Shown here piece by piece: positions 12,474-24,439 of a stretch of DNA of 64,000 nt. Source of the stretch: Tipula vernalis (taxonomy: Eukaryota; Arthropoda; Insecta; Diptera; Tipulidae); NCBI GenBank assembly GCA_958295665.1, contig OY282558.1:332293106-332357105 (forward strand), in the 5' to 3' direction. Below the pieces are notes generated by a model. It was not told where the DNA came from. It did not search any database and was given only the letters and a program-made list of their open reading frames with translations. Position numbers and translations under genes: made by a program. Position 1 is the first letter of the stretch, and each line of letters starts with the position of its first letter.

Positions 12474-13393
12474 GTGAAGACTCGATCACAGTTGAATAAT
12501 TTAATCGACGCTAGGGTACAGCAAATGGTCGACGCGCGATTAGCAGCGGCACGAGGCCCTGATGAGTATAGGGAGATCGAAAATTCAGGCACCTCAAGTG
12601 GTGATACTTCGGAATTGGATAGTAAGAATAGTAGGATTGCCCCTCAGCCGCTTTATTCACAGCATTCGTGCGTATGGTTCGAGATTTTGGAGCAACAGTT
12701 CCGCATTGCTGGTATTACGCAGGAGGCTACAAAGTATTCACATGCAGTCAGTGCACTTGATGCACATTTACACGATCAATTTGCTGGTCTCATTATGGGC
12801 AACAAGGGAAATACACCTTATACCACATTTAAGCAGGAAATTATTAAGGGACTAGGTGAATCGGACAAGTCCAAGTTGCACAACTTGTTGCACGGGATGT
12901 CTTTAGGTGATTTAAAACCCTCTCAATTGCTCGCAAAATTCCGTTTAAACGCAGATGGTAAATTCAATGACGTATCAATATGTCAGCTTTGGATGCAGCG
13001 TCTTCCACCACAAGTGCAGTTGGTTCAATCACCTTTCGAAAAAGACTTGGCCTTAACAGTACTCGCGAAAAGAGCAGATAACCTTATTGAGACATTATCT
13101 CACCAGCAGCTTTATGCAATCAGTTCGAGCAATAACGATAATAGTGAGTTAACTTGCGAAAAATCTAGGGACTCCGCTAATTCATCAGGCGTAGAGAAGA
13201 AATGGGAAGATTTTGAATCCCGTATTCTCAAACAGGTGTCAGATATAATGACTATCCAGAGGTCGTATCGTAGCAATTCCAGAGATCGGGTAGCCAAAGG
13301 TCGTAATCGTAATCTAGCTCACGCGAATCCAATCAATATAACGATGAGTGTTTTTATCATCGTCGCATCGTTCAACCACATTCGACGGCGTGT
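12474..13393 (+). pseudogene. gag: CsRn1-type gag with CHHC zinc finger
   Basis: Frame 3 is open from 12474 and reads a capsid-like protein: an acidic N-terminus, then SCVWFEILEQQFRIAGI and a helical domain with ALDAHLHDQFAG and LTVLAKRADNLIETL, features of CsRn1/Kabuki gags. The frame 3 stop ends the ORF at 13457, but the zinc finger is in frame 2: CFYHRRIVQPHSTAC at 13349-13393 gives the C-H-H-C spacing of this clade. A frameshift therefore lies near 13320-13345, either damage or the boundary at which frameshifting once occurred. The start is uncertain: an ATG at 12468 is followed at once by TAG, so initiation is either lost or uses another codon. Confidence 0.8.
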
Positions 13394-16300
13394 TTGGTTG
13401 GAGCAAAGCCTAGTCGTCTTATTATTAAGGAAAAGAATACCAACCAGTCTTTTTTGATTGATACTGGACCCGATATATCGGTGATACCATCAGGTTTAAA
13501 AAAGTCGCGGAAGTGGGAGCACAGTTTAACATATACGCTGCTAACGGTACACCAATTAAAGCATTTGGCACGCGTACACTCAACATCAATATCGGATTGA
13601 GGCGTTTTTACCTGAACGTTTATCGTAGCTGACGTGACGATACCCATTTTGGGCGCAGATTTCCTTCGTAGTACTGGACTGATCGTGTATATCAAACAGC
13701 GACGAGTTATCGATCCATTGACATCCATTTTTGTGGTTGGTGCACTTACATCTACTACAATCCCAACTTTATCTGTCTTGAACAAAGCCACTATCGATCC
13801 AGATATTTCAAAATTGTTGGCAAAATTTGAATCAATTACCCACGAAACTTTTGCCAATACACATATCAAGCATAATGTAACGCATTGTTTAGTTACTAAA
13901 GGCCCACCAATTTCATGCAAAGTACGTCGTTTAGCTCCCAAGAAATTGCAAATCGCAAAGGCGCATTTCGAAGCCATGGTAGTTCAAGGTATTTGTAGGC
14001 CCAGCAGTAGCGCCTGGTCAAGTCCACTGCACTTAGTGCAAAAAAAGAATGGCGAATGGCGTCCCTGTGGTGATTATAGAGCTTTGAATAGTGTTACAGT
14101 ACCGCATTGTTACCCAATACCACACTTGCAGGATTTCTCGTTTCAGCTGGCGGGATGCTCTATTTTTTCGACTTTGGATTTGATTCGTGCATATCACCAG
14201 ATTCCAATAGAGCCGCAGGACATACCAAAGACGGCTATAGTAACTCCTTTCGGGCTACACGAATTCTGTAAAATGACTTTTGGTTTGGACTACGTAATGC
14301 CGCACAGTCATTTCAGCCTTTCATCAATTCCGTATTGTCAGGAGTTCCGTTTTGTTTCACCTATCTAGACGATATTCTAGTAGCATCCAGATCACGAGAC
14401 GAGCATTTGGAACACTTGTCTGTGGTATTTCAACGGTTAGCAAGTTATGGTTTGATCATAAATGTGGATAAGTGTGATTTTGTGAAGCACGAAGTACGAT
14501 TTCTGGGTCATAAGGTGACTGCTAACGGTATTTTACCTTGTCCAGAGCGAGTTTTAGCCATTTTTCAGTATGAACGACCGACCAGTAACAGTACAGCAAT
14601 TGAAGCGATTTTTGGGAATGCTAAATTTTTATCGAAGGTTTAATTCCAGCCGCAGCGCAAGGTCAGACAGTATTAAACGATTACTTAAAGGGCTATCGAA
14701 AAAATAGCAAAGTACGGATTAATTGGTCTGAGCAAGCAAGCGAAGCATTCGAATCATGTAAAACTAAGCTGTCCGAGGCTACCAGTTTAGCGCATCCGCT
14801 TATGACAGCACGTATTTCAAACATGGTTGACGTTTCAGATTGCGCAGTTGGGGCTGTAGTTCAACAATGGGTCGATCAAAGTTGGCAACCATTAGGTTTT
14901 TTTCGGTTCGGTTAACGATGGCACAACGCAAGTACAGCGCTTAGGATCGTGAACTACTGGCCGCTTATTTAGGCATTAGACATTTCAAATATTTATTGGA
15001 GGGTCGATCATTTGTTTTGTATACTGATCATAAGCCACTAATATTTGCGTTTAAACAAAATCCGGAGAAGGCAACACCGCGGCAATATAGACAATTGGAT
15101 TATATAAGTCAATTCACCACTGACCTGCAACATGTTTCGGGGTAAATAACGTAGTGGCCGACGCACTTTCACGAATCGAGCAAATCAACATTTCCGAGTC
15201 AATAGATTACTCGTTGATTGCAGATTTGCAAAGCACTGATCAAGAATAGGCCGAGTTAATGGCCGATGATAAGTCTGCATTAAAGTTTCGCAAATTCCCA
15301 GTGCAATTTAGTTCTGATAAAGCCTTATATTGCGATGTTTCCGCAAGTAAACCCAGGCCATTCATTCCTGCCAGTCTACGAAAGCAAGTTTTTGACGCGT
15401 TTCATAACTTAGCAAATCCGGGAGTCAAAGCGTCTGTTAAATTGCTCATGGAATATGTAGTATGGGTGGAGATTAAAAAAGACGTCAAAAATTTCGCACA
15501 ATCGTGCGTTTCATGTCAGCGAGCTAGAGTCACACGACATACTAAGTCCGCACTGAGTTCTTTCGGGCATACGTCTCAACATTTCAAGGAAGTCCATATT
15601 GATATCATAGGACCATTGCCGATTTCGGATGGGAATCGTTACTGTATTATGATGATCGATCGATATACGCGTAGGGCAGAAGCAATTCCGGTAGTGGATA
15701 TCACTGCACCCACGGTAGCGTTGTTTGTATTTTCTAATTGGATTGCTAGCTTCGGTGTTCCCGCATTCATAGTGACAGACCAAGGCGCACAGTTTGAGTC
15801 GCAGCTATTCAAAGTGTTGTCAAGTTTATTAGGTTTTGAACGCAGACGTACGATGGCGTACAACCCAAAGTGTAATGGAATGGTGGAACGTTGGCATAGG
15901 ATGCTGAAGGCAGAAATTATGAGCCAAGGAAGAACGGATTGGTCAAATGTATTGCCATTGGTACTATTAAGATTGAGGACAACATATCGAGACGAGTTAG
16001 AAGCTACAGTATGAGAATTGGTATACGGAAGTACGGTACAAGTGCCAGGTCAGTTTTTTGAGCACTGTGAGAATTTCGTACCACAGCCCGACTTCGTTAA
16101 GGGTCTTAGGACGCATTTTAAGGAACTGAGACCGGTTACAGCAACACAACACAGTACAGATAAAGTTTTTGTTAGTAAACAATTAAAAGACTGTACACAT
16201 GTGTTCCTGAGGACAGACGCATTACGAAGAGCCTTACAGCCACCGTATACGGGTCCACATTTGGTACGTAGTCGCGCAGAAAAATACTTCGACAAAATGA

Positions 16301-16557
16301 TTAATGACAGGCAAGTTAGAGTGTCAGTGGATCGAGTTAAACCTTGTTTCACAGAAAGCATAGATAGAGCAACCGATCCAGTTAATTTACAGGATCCGCT
16401 GGTGTCTAGTTCTGATACGACAGGGGATAGTTCCCGAGTTTTAATCGGCACGGATCTAGTTCAAAAGAAGGTTCACTTTCCGGAAAGTCTTGTGACGGAA
16501 CCTATAGTAACAAGAGCGGGACGAAACATTAACCGTCCACTGCGTTTTATTCAGTAA
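13394..16557 (+). pseudogene. pol: CsRn1-type pol: protease, RT, RNase H, integrase
   Basis: Protease FLIDTGPDISVIP starts at about 13450 in frame 2. A frame change near 13600-13630 leads to [12 protein letters not shown] and then RT ([37 protein letters not shown]). After a second shift, YLDDILVA lies at about 14361-14384. RNase H (LYTDHKPLIFAF, near 15020) is crossed by frameshifts and a TAG near 14942. Integrase is in frame 1 from 15259: CVSCQRA forms the Cys pair, but the second zinc His appears replaced (LANPG where LSHPG is usual). The D-D-E residues are visible in HIDIIGPLP, TDQGAQFES and NGMVERWHR. An in-frame TGA at 16012-16014 precedes ELVYGSTVQVPGQF, a typical CsRn1 C-terminal block ending at 16557. 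Confidence 0.85.
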
Positions 16558-17384
16558 GTACGTGTATGCATTGCTTTTTCCCCTCTCTCGCAAAAATTTT
16601 CTACCAATCCAAAATGTGTGCTCTGAATTTTCACAAGAATTAATTCCGCCGACTAAAATGTAATAATTTCGCAACATTTTCGCGGCGAAATTAATTCATT
16701 TTCAATTATGAATTAATTCCGAGAGGTCAATTTTTTTTAAAAACTGGTTTAAATCCGCGCGAAACTAGTCAATTTTTTTGCGGGGATTTCACTTCATTTT
16801 TAATTATGAAATAATTTCCAAATGAAAAACAGAGAAACTGTCAATTACCAAATTTATTTTTACTAGTATGACAATAATACATTAAATATAGTTCAATCTT
16901 TTGTAATCCAATTTTTGCTATTTTTTCGGGAAGGTGCGATTTATGTGTAATATTTCAAAACGACTCATTTCGTATTTGACGACGATATTTGTACTTCAAC
17001 CATATAATTTTTGTGTCGGAATACATTCCTACTTATCAGCGCGAAGTTAAATTCATTTGAATTAAAATATGAATAACTTTTGCCTACAATGCCACACAAT
17101 GCCTACATTTTTAATACCCAATTTTAGAAATGATCTGATTCCTATAGGTTCCTAACCTTTAATTTAAATGTAGCTTGAATGAATTTCGATTTACTTTAAT
17201 ATATGAAACCAACTTATAGAACGGAATTTTTGTGTTAGGTATGTCAAAAGTGGAAAACTATAGGGTGGACATAATTAAATGAATGATATGTTTGTTGAAT
17301 AATTCAGTAACTAAAAAGCAATTCTTCAAAATTAGCATTGAAATCATTTTTTAGGTAAGGTATACTTCTCAATGAAAACGCTAG
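16558..17384. other. No gene; diverged tandem-like AAT-rich repeats
   Basis: No coding sequence. A motif resembling CATTTTCAATTATGAATTAA followed by TTCC recurs near 16700, 16795 and, weaker, 17055, each time close to a GCGCGA/GCGGCGA block. This may be the remnant 3' untranslated or LTR region of the CsRn1-type element. The stretch joins directly to the 5'-truncated gag of the next element. Confidence 0.4.
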
Positions 17385-17890
17385 CAGGTGAAGCGTTCGA
17401 CGACAAACTGGTCCAGACTTTGTAGGTTCGTAAACTTCTGCAAGTCATATACGTCGCACTTACTGCAATGAGGGATAAGCCCATAGACAAACTGCTTATA
17501 GTAGCCGATACAATTTTTGAAATAACCTCACCCAGTATGGCGACAATTTCCCCCGTACAGCCATCAACTTCCCGCGGCCCAGAATTATCAGAAGCTGTGG
17601 CAACTATAAAACAACTCGGTGAAAGACTTGTTAATGTCGAATCGATGTTGTCATGGTTAAGTACGGGTCGCAGCCGCTCACCAACTTCGGGCTATCAACC
17701 AAGAAGCCCATGGAGACCAAGGAGCGACAGTAGACGTTGTTTCAACGACAACGGGTTCTGCTATTTTCACCACAAATTTGGAAGTGCCGAAAGAAAATGC
17801 TACAAACCTTGCACATTCCACACCAATAAACAGGAATCTTCAAACAATTCTCAAAAAAAAAAGAATAAATCCGATAGTGAGTGCGGCTAG
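17385..17890 (+). pseudogene. gag: CsRn1-type gag C-terminal half
   Basis: Reads GEAFDDKLVQTL, a TAG at about 17424, then LLQVIYVALTAMRDKPIDKLL, a Ser/Pro/Arg-rich linker, and the zinc finger CYFHHKFGSAERKCYKPC near 17760. The C-H-H-C spacing is diagnostic for the CsRn1/Kabuki clade. A Lys/Asn-rich tail ends in TAG at 17888-17890. The N-terminal capsid half is missing, so the element is 5' truncated. Confidence 0.75.
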
Positions 17891-17935
17891 TAATCGGATA
17901 CGAATTAATCGCCGCCAGTGATGGCAATCATATAC

Positions 17936-18056
17936 CAACAAAATTACCAACCTACGTTGGTTTTCGTTGGCCAACATTGTTGGTTATTTATTTTTTTTCT
18001 TGTATTTACCAACAGATTACCAACATGTTGGTTAATACATTTGTTGGTTGTTTTCA
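17936..18056. repeat. Left subterminal ACCAAC/GTTGGT cluster of the hAT
   Basis: Within 120 bp there are about ten occurrences of ACCAAC or its complement GTTGGT in both orientations, some as close inverted pairs (for example ACCAACATGTTGGT near 18020). Such clusters in hAT elements are binding sites for the transposase BED domain, which makes that the likely role here. Confidence 0.75.
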
Positions 18057-18181
18057 CCTCAATGCAGTTGGAGTTGCTTGGTTACTAATTAGTGGATTAA
18101 TATTCATTTTCTTGTTAATCTACCATGATAAGCGGCTACAGGTACAAAAATTAAAAATGCAAAATTTTAAATTTAATTCAG

Positions 18182-20392
18182 TCAGTATTCATCTGTTTTA
18201 TTAGTATCAGGTACTTTTAAAGAATAATATACATTCGTTAATTTTTTGGATCGCTCGAATCCCAGACGATTTCTTACGTTAGAGTGGATGTAAGACCAAT
18301 TTGAAAATAGTCGCTCCAGTTGCGCGGACGAAGACGGTATTCTTAATAATTTTAGAGCCAAAGAGGAAATATCTTGAAAATGACGCGCTGCAAATTCCCA
18401 GTAAGTGATTCCTGGCAATCCTATTTTTTTATTCAGCACATCAAAAATGCCTTCACTCTTAATAAATCGTTGATAGCCTTTTAAGCCGGTTACATCTAAA
18501 TTATCGAGGAAAAATATTTCAACTTCTGCTAGCTGATCCTTAGAAGAGCGGTTTCCACGAAATAAAGGATGAATTATATTGGCAGCCAGAGCCAAAGTTG
18601 TTAATGCCATCTTTTTCCTTTTTTCTAGAAGTTCATCATATCGGTTAGGTAGTACCAATTTAAGCCATTCTTCTGCTGCTTCACCAAGAGGACAATCAAT
18701 TTTTGACAGGTATTGATCAGTGCACAAATTGGATCTAGTATTTTAATTTGCTTTTTTACGTTAGCGATTAGGTTATCGTCGAAAAGCTTTATTTTGTTTT
18801 CAGATTTTAATTTAGTTTGCGGGTTTTCTTCAACTGCGGCTAATTGTTTCATGAAACTTAAATTTTCTATAAATGATTGGAAACAATCTCGACTACTGCA
18901 CCATCGCGTTTCGGCTGGTAATAAAACCTTGGAGCCACCAAGATCAATAAGAGATTTTTCCAGTTTTGGCTGCTTGAAATCCTTTAGAATAGGTGTTATT
19001 TGAGATAAAAGATTCTCACTTTTATTATCAACGTCTTTAGCTAACAAATTGCCAGTATGACTATTGCAATTAGAGAACCAAATATTAATCAATGTGCCCA
19101 TTTTCACCATATTTCTGGCATTGTCCGAAACGACACAATACACTTCAGTTTTAAATTTAGTTCTTGCTATTGTAATACATTGTTCTACAACCTTAGCTAA
19201 CTCCATCCCACTTTCCGACAAGCTGGTAAAATCAAAGGCCTCTAAAAATGCACGTTTATTATCACTGGTGTGTAGCATACACACAACATTTTTTGAATTT
19301 GCGGCGGAATTCTTCCATCCGTCAATGAGAAGTACGGATTCTTTACCTAAATTTTGGGTATCGGTCATTGAAATCATTCTATGAACATTATCCAGCAAAG
19401 ATGAAGCTAACGTTTTTCGACAAGGTGGCTTATATGCTGGGCGCAATTTCTTCACTAAATTTTTGAAATTATCCGACTCTACCGTTCAGAAAGGAATATT
19501 ACATCCGAAAAAAAATCTAACCACAAGATCATCAATCTCTTCTTTTTCGGTGGCACTTACACTATCCATATACTTGTCAATTTTGTTTCCAGCGTTCTGG
19601 TTTTGTTTGTCGGAAGTGATTTTTATTTTTCTCCCCCTTTGAAACAACTAATTCTGGTGATGGTCAGGGATTATCAGAAGGTGATGGCGTTGAAAGCGTT
19701 GACTCCGATAATGTAGATGTTAGTTGGACTACCGTGTGAGATGAAGATGGTTGTACATATAGAGATGGTGATTCTCTGATTTCTTCGACCTATTTAAACA
19801 TAAATGTATTAATTTTAGGAATAGCAAATTTCATAGAAATCATTTTACGTTTCTATTCATATATGCGTCAAATAATTCTTGTGTAGAAAACTGATCATCT
19901 TCCACAAAAATTATCTCAGCCGTTGTTATAATATTTTCATCAATATTTTGATTTTGCACAGTTCCCATTTGCGTCGCCGGTTCAGTTGATGTAGATTCTT
20001 CGATTGAAATTGAACAATTGGTTGAATCAGAATCTATGTTTTCATTTGATATCGAATTACTGGTTGAATCTGAAGTGATATCGTTATCTAAATTAACAAC
20101 ATTTGTTTTTTTTGCCGATTTGTTGCAACATTTTCTATTAAATTGGAATAAAATTTAAACATAAACATATCTAGGTCATATGCACTATAAACGGTAAAAA
20201 GTAATATTTATATGAACTTACCGGTGTGATTCTAGCCTCGATTTGGTAGTATTTTTTAAAACACACGCACAATATTTGCAAAGTGCAGCTACTCTTGTCC
20301 GTCCACTGTAAACTACCGTTATTTTTTCGTATTCACCTTCTTCCCAATAATCATGAAATGGTTTACCTCTAATTTTATTTTTTTTCACTCAT
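18182..20392 (-). pseudogene. hAT transposase with BED finger, three exons, inactivated
   Basis: The apparent start ATG is at 20392-20390, followed by a poly-A run with one extra A that shifts the frame. Exon 1 (to 20222) encodes a BED-type finger: GKPFHDYW, CKYC, then ESH and KCC across the junction. Introns are 20135-20221 (GTAAGT…TAG) and 19790-19848 (GTAAAA…TAG). Exon 2 is Ser/Thr/Asn/Asp-rich. Exon 3 is interrupted by a stop near 19662 and another near 19485, then reads LLIDGWKN (first catalytic Asp), VVSDNARNM (second Asp), CNSHTGNL and ETRWCSSRDC. After a further frameshift near 18650-18700 the C-terminal dimerisation domain follows, with SSLALKLLRIPSSSAQLERLFS and RNRLGFE. The order and motifs are those of hAT transposases. 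Stops and shifts rule out activity. Confidence 0.88.
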
Positions 20393-20614
20393 TTCGTCGT
20401 CTCAATCGTTTAGCTAGATTTCCATAAAATATCCAACAAAATAATAACCAAAATACACAATAAAAATAGAACTTAATGAAAATTGCACAACGTTAACAGG
20501 TATCGTATAAGGCGTATAAAACCAAAAAACACATCCACTTGCTTTGATTTTTAGACGTTAAATAACTTGAAAACTATAACTGACAGATCGTATTGTTTTT
20601 TTTTATTTTTTTAT

Positions 20615-20752
20615 TTACCAACATATTAAACAAAGCAAAATCGGTTTACCAACACTTACCAACATTACCAACATCTACCGACATTTTTGACTTACCTACT
20701 CCATATAAAATGCTAAAAAGTTGGTAATTAGTAGAAAATAATTACCAACGTT
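20615..20752. repeat. Right subterminal ACCAAC cluster of the hAT
   Basis: TTTACCAACA, TTTACCAACACTTACCAAC, ATTACCAACAT and, nearer the end, GTTGGTAATTAG and ATTACCAACG repeat the same hexamer found at the left end. Presence at both ends and nowhere between supports a transposition role. Confidence 0.7.
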
Positions 20753-20768
20753 CAAATTCCCATCACTG

Positions 20769-23070
20769 ATAGCCGCTTATTTCTAAACGACACACAGAAT
20801 AAACTTCAATTTCTCGTAATACCGGTGCTGACATTACGGTCCTTCCACTTAAATATTTTGCAAACAATGCGTCAAAAATAGACCCTGACCTGGTCCTCTC
20901 CGCAGCTAATGGTTCAGTAATTTAGACTTACGGGACAAAATTACTGAATGTTAACATTGGCTTACGGTGACAATTTCCACACATTTTTACAGTAGCGTCA
21001 GTTGACAGACCGATTCTCGGTGCTGGCTTCTTGACAAAATATGGTCTCCTCGTCGACCTCCGTGGAAGACGCCTCTTGGATCCCACGACGAATCTTGCTG
21101 TGAATGCAATGACAGCAAAGGTCAAAATACCTACGCCAACCCAATTCACTTTTGAAGATGTTTCCTTCTTTGGTTGAAACACCAGACTACAACAGTCCAG
21201 CAAAACACAACGTGGTTCACTATATCTATACTGAAGGTCGACTTCCTTGTTGAAGACCATGCCTGCTGGATCCAGTTAAACACAAAACTGCGCTTACCGA
21301 GTTCGAGCATATGGTCCAATTGGGCATATGCCGACCGTCTTCTGCGGTGTCATCCCCTCTCCATATGGTAAAGAAGAAAGACAGTGCCGATTGGCGCCCA
21401 TGTGGAGATTACCGTTGATTTAATGCCGTAACCACGCCGGATCGTTACCCGGTCCCACATATTCAAAACTTTACAATGTACCTAAATGGATTTAGTGTCT
21501 TTTCGAAAATTGATTTAGTTAGGGCTTATCATCTTATCCCAATGGCGCCCGAAGAGGTGCCTAAAACGGCAATAACCACCCCTTTGATCTTCGGAACGCT
21601 GCGCAAACCTTTCAGCGCTTCACGAATGAGGTGGTCAAAGAATTAGATTTTGAATTCGTCTACATTGACGATATACTTGTGGCAAGCAAAAGTGAGGTAG
21701 AGCACATGTGTCATCTCAAACAACTGTTTGAGCGCCTCGTCGAATTTGGAGTAAATATCTAAAATTCAAAATGCGTTTTCGGTGTTCCTGCTCTCGAATT
21801 CCTCAGCCACCAAATTACTCAAGAAGGCATAATACCCTCGCCACGGCGAGTTGAAGCTATTGAAAATTTTCCCTCGCCAACATCAATTCAACAAATTCAG
21901 CGATTTGTCGGAATGGTCAATTACTACTATCGATTCATTCGAAGGCTATCCGAATCGCTTTCTCCAATTTACGCTCATTTGGCAATATTAAATAAAATAC
22001 CCAAGAACAAAAAATGTTTTCTTTGGCCCGACGAGTGCAACGAGTCATTCGCCAAAAATAAACGAGCGCTTGCTAACTAAACTCTGTTAGCCCATCCAAA
22101 TAGCGACACACGCTATAGCATCTCTACTGATGCATCTAGTAGTGCTGTAGGAGCAGTTGGGGTTTTTCTCAAGAAAACTTTCAGAAACAAAGGTAAAATA
22201 TTCTGCCTTTGACAGAGAAATTCTCGCTATTTATTTAGCCATCAAACACTTCCGCTATTTCCTGGAAGGTAGACAGTTTACTGTCTATACGAATCATAAG
22301 CCTTTGATTAAAGCAATAGTCTTTCTGAGCCTAAAGAGTCCACGGCAAACTCGACATTTTGACTATATCGCTCAGTTCATGACGGACATTCAACACATAG
22401 AAGGTAAGCAAAACTTAGTCGCTGACACTATGTCGAGAAAAAGACTTCGTCAAACTAGATCTTGAAAATCTAGCTCAGACATAACAGTCTAATGATGAAT
22501 TACTTCAATTATTGAATGATTCATCGCGCCCTGACAACTCCAAATTCAAATTGGAACTCACAATCCTTCCTGAGTTTAAAATTTATTGTGAAACACCAAC
22601 AGGCGCGAACCGTCGTTTCACTCGTTGGCCTGAGGCATACCCTATTCAAAGATAGCACCGCTGCCACTATTGCTAAGACATTTGTCGAGTAATACGTTTC
22701 AAGATTTGGGATACCGCTTGAAATGACAACCGATCAAGGCAGTCCATTTGAGTTGAACCTCTTTTCCGAACTAAAGCGTTTACTAGGCGCTCATGGTATG
22801 GTCGAACGATTCCACCAACAACTCAAAGCTTCGCGCAAAGCTCTTCGTGAAGCCCTCAGATTACCAGGAGAATTTTTGGAGACCACCTCCAAGGAATATT
22901 CCGATTCACATAACTATGTAGAAAGGCTTCGCGCAGGAATGCGTAAAATAATTCCTGTTGACACTCGCAAGTCAAATAATCCGCCTATTTTTCTTCCCAA
23001 TTCCCTAAACAATTGCGAGTATGTTTTCGTTCGTATTGACAGAGTACGAACGGGCCTAACAGCCTCGTAA
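20769..23070 (+). pseudogene. pol: CsRn1-type pol of the second copy, heavily decayed
   Basis: After the hAT, RLFLNDTQNKLQF leads to the protease, whose catalytic Asp codon is hit by a 1-nt loss (CTCGTAATACCGGTGCTGAC near 20813-20832). Then come GAGFLTKYGLLVDL, an RT with many stops and shifts (the YIDD motif at about 21661-21672 is intact, inside FEFVYIDDILVASKS), and RNase H at 22157-22465 (FDREILAIYLAIKHFRYFLE, then TNHKPL instead of TDHKPL, so a catalytic Asp is lost). Integrase shows RWPEAYPI near 22625 and TTDQGSPFELNLF, then jumps almost directly to HGMVERFHQQLK, missing part of the core and the whole zinc finger. The C-terminal block with LRLPGEFLE ends at 23070. Confidence 0.8.
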
Positions 23071-23240
23071 ACATTACATTCTTGATGTAAAAGGCAAGAA
23101 TCGATTCTAGCTGAGTCAAGCTTAGTATTCAACCAGGCAACTCCTAAAAAGTCAGTTCAATTCCAGAATAGCCCATCTTTAATACCTACAATTTTATTCA
23201 ACCTTCCTAACTATATCCTCAAACCTTAATTATAATTTAT

Positions 23241-23640
23241 TCGGGGGGTTTTACTTGCATGTGGGTGATGTAGCGGTTGCAACATTGTAAAATACTTGGC
23301 CACTACACTACAATAATCGCGCGGACAAAGTTTTGTATATAATACCTTTTATATGTTTATTACATACTTGCCTAATACATACAATACAAAAGAAGTTACC
23401 AGAAATTTTGTATATCGAATGAGTGGAAAATCATTACCAAAAAAAAAAATTATTATATACAATCAGCCGGAGCAGCATCAACAACAAAATAAAATAAAAT
23501 ATTCTTGAGTTCTGTATTAAAATATAAAAAACATAAATATTGTTTTAAATGAATTAAATAAATAAAAACTACAATATCTATATTAAAACAAAATAAAAAA
23601 ACATAAAAATAATTTAATCAAAATACTTGTGTTTTAATTA
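23241..23640 (+). repeat. Polypurine tract and putative 3' LTR of the second CsRn1-type element
   Basis: TCGGGGGG (23241-23248) and GTGGGTGA precede TGTAGCGGTTGCAACATTG at 23269, which starts with TG as an LTR should. The sequence after it is AT-rich and non-coding. No right end or 5' LTR was found to compare, so 23640 is only a rough limit. Confidence 0.4.
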
Positions 23641-24439
23641 TAAACTGGAGGAGTCCAAGTGTATGTGCTGCGGAGACATCAAGTGTCGCGTAAAATCCCG
23701 AAAAACAAACAAGGCATCAATTTGCTTGTTAATTGAAATTTGATTACGTAAATTTCAAAATCTGACGCAAATTCCCTCTTGAGCTTCCCGTGCGCTGTCT
23801 GTTACTACACTTCTATAAAAACACCCCTTTTAAGAAATACTACAGATATACACGTCTCGGTGTTCTGGCATTCGGCTGTTTTACACGATATTTTGTCCGA
23901 AATGCTCTTTGAGTACAAACAACGCAAGCCAGACTGGTGGAATTTGCGTGGTTATAAAGTAATAGTGAACTGTTTATGTTAGACATCATCCAGCAATCGA
24001 TATTACTACGAAAGGTAACTTGTAGTTAAATAAATCAATATCATCAATAATAAAATTTTGCTATTCAATTGGATAGATATTTATGACTCATATTGGTATT
24101 GGCCGTGTGTTGATTTTTTTTTTACCACTCGATTAATCAAATAATTGAAACGGGCGGTACGTGTGTCCGCTAGATCAATAAATGCTACCCTGATTGGTTC
24201 TCAGTTAAATTGATAAAAAATTACATAATAACAGCATTCTGGTCAAATTGAAATTAAGAGCTTATGCTGTGTGCCTCAGAATACTTTTCAAACTAAACTT
24301 TTGTAAGACCCAGTAATTCATGCAATATTTAAATATATGTCATTAGGTTAAAGGTATTCAATTGTGCCTTCTTATACTGTATTTGCTTATAGCCAACTAC
24401 AGTTTTTCAATGTCTCGTTTAAATAAATGACGCCTAATA
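23641..24439. other. No clear gene; short reverse copy of a dispersed repeat
   Basis: An open frame at 23779-23982 has no recognisable domain. At 24226-24262, AACAGCATTCTGGTCAAATT is the reverse complement of a segment found at 33485-33515, 45665-45690 and 58365-58395, so it is a fragment of that dispersed repeat. Nothing else was recognised. Confidence 0.4.

Larger units (their letters stand above)
11870..16557 (+). mobile_element. CsRn1/Kabuki-clade Ty3/gypsy retrotransposon, nearly complete but inactivated
   Basis: Gag with a CHHC (not CCHC) zinc finger, pol in the order PR-RT-RNase H-IN, and a primer binding site matching tRNA-Trp together define the CsRn1 (Kabuki) clade. The 5' LTR would end just before the primer binding site at about 11988; its left edge is uncertain and 11870 is approximate. 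I could not find a matching 3' LTR between 16557 and 17385, so it is either lost or too diverged to see. The element is more intact than the second copy at 17385-23640, with only a handful of stops and frameshifts across 4 kb. Confidence 0.85.
17916..20768 (-). mobile_element. hAT transposon with 8-bp target duplication
   Basis: Termini are CAGTGATGGCAAT on the left (17916) and, in reverse complement, CAGTGATGGGAAT on the right (ending 20768), 12 of 13 identical. They are flanked by ATCGCCGC (17908-17915) and ATAGCCGC (20769-20776), an 8-bp duplication with one later change. Length is 2853 bp. Both ends carry dense clusters of ACCAAC/GTTGGT motifs. One intron-containing transposase gene lies on the minus strand. 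Terminus, duplication length and transposase all agree with hAT. It was inserted into the CsRn1-type element just upstream of its protease. Confidence 0.92.
17385..23640 (+). mobile_element. Second CsRn1-type retrotransposon, 5' truncated, split by a hAT insertion
   Basis: Gag C-terminus with a CHHC finger (17385-17890), then a hAT element (17916-20768), then protease, RT, RNase H and a shortened integrase (20769-23070), and a purine tract with a 3' LTR-like start (23241-23269). The retrotransposon sequence resumes directly after the hAT. Compared with the first copy it is far more decayed: nearly every domain carries stops, and the integrase has lost its zinc finger and part of the core. The two copies belong to the same clade but differ enough in gag and integrase to be different families. 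Confidence 0.8.

Noticed and set aside
13372..13977. 201-codon minus-strand open frame
   Set aside because: Lies antisense to the CsRn1 protease and RT start, which are clearly coding on the plus strand; it is a shadow.
16050..16451. 133-codon minus-strand open frame
   Set aside because: Antisense to the CsRn1 integrase C-terminus.
18713..19384. Two plus-strand open frames of about 100 codons
   Set aside because: Antisense to hAT transposase exon 3, whose motifs are on the minus strand.
20928..21260. 110-codon minus-strand open frame
   Set aside because: Antisense to the second CsRn1 pol (GAGFLTKYGLLVDL on the plus strand).
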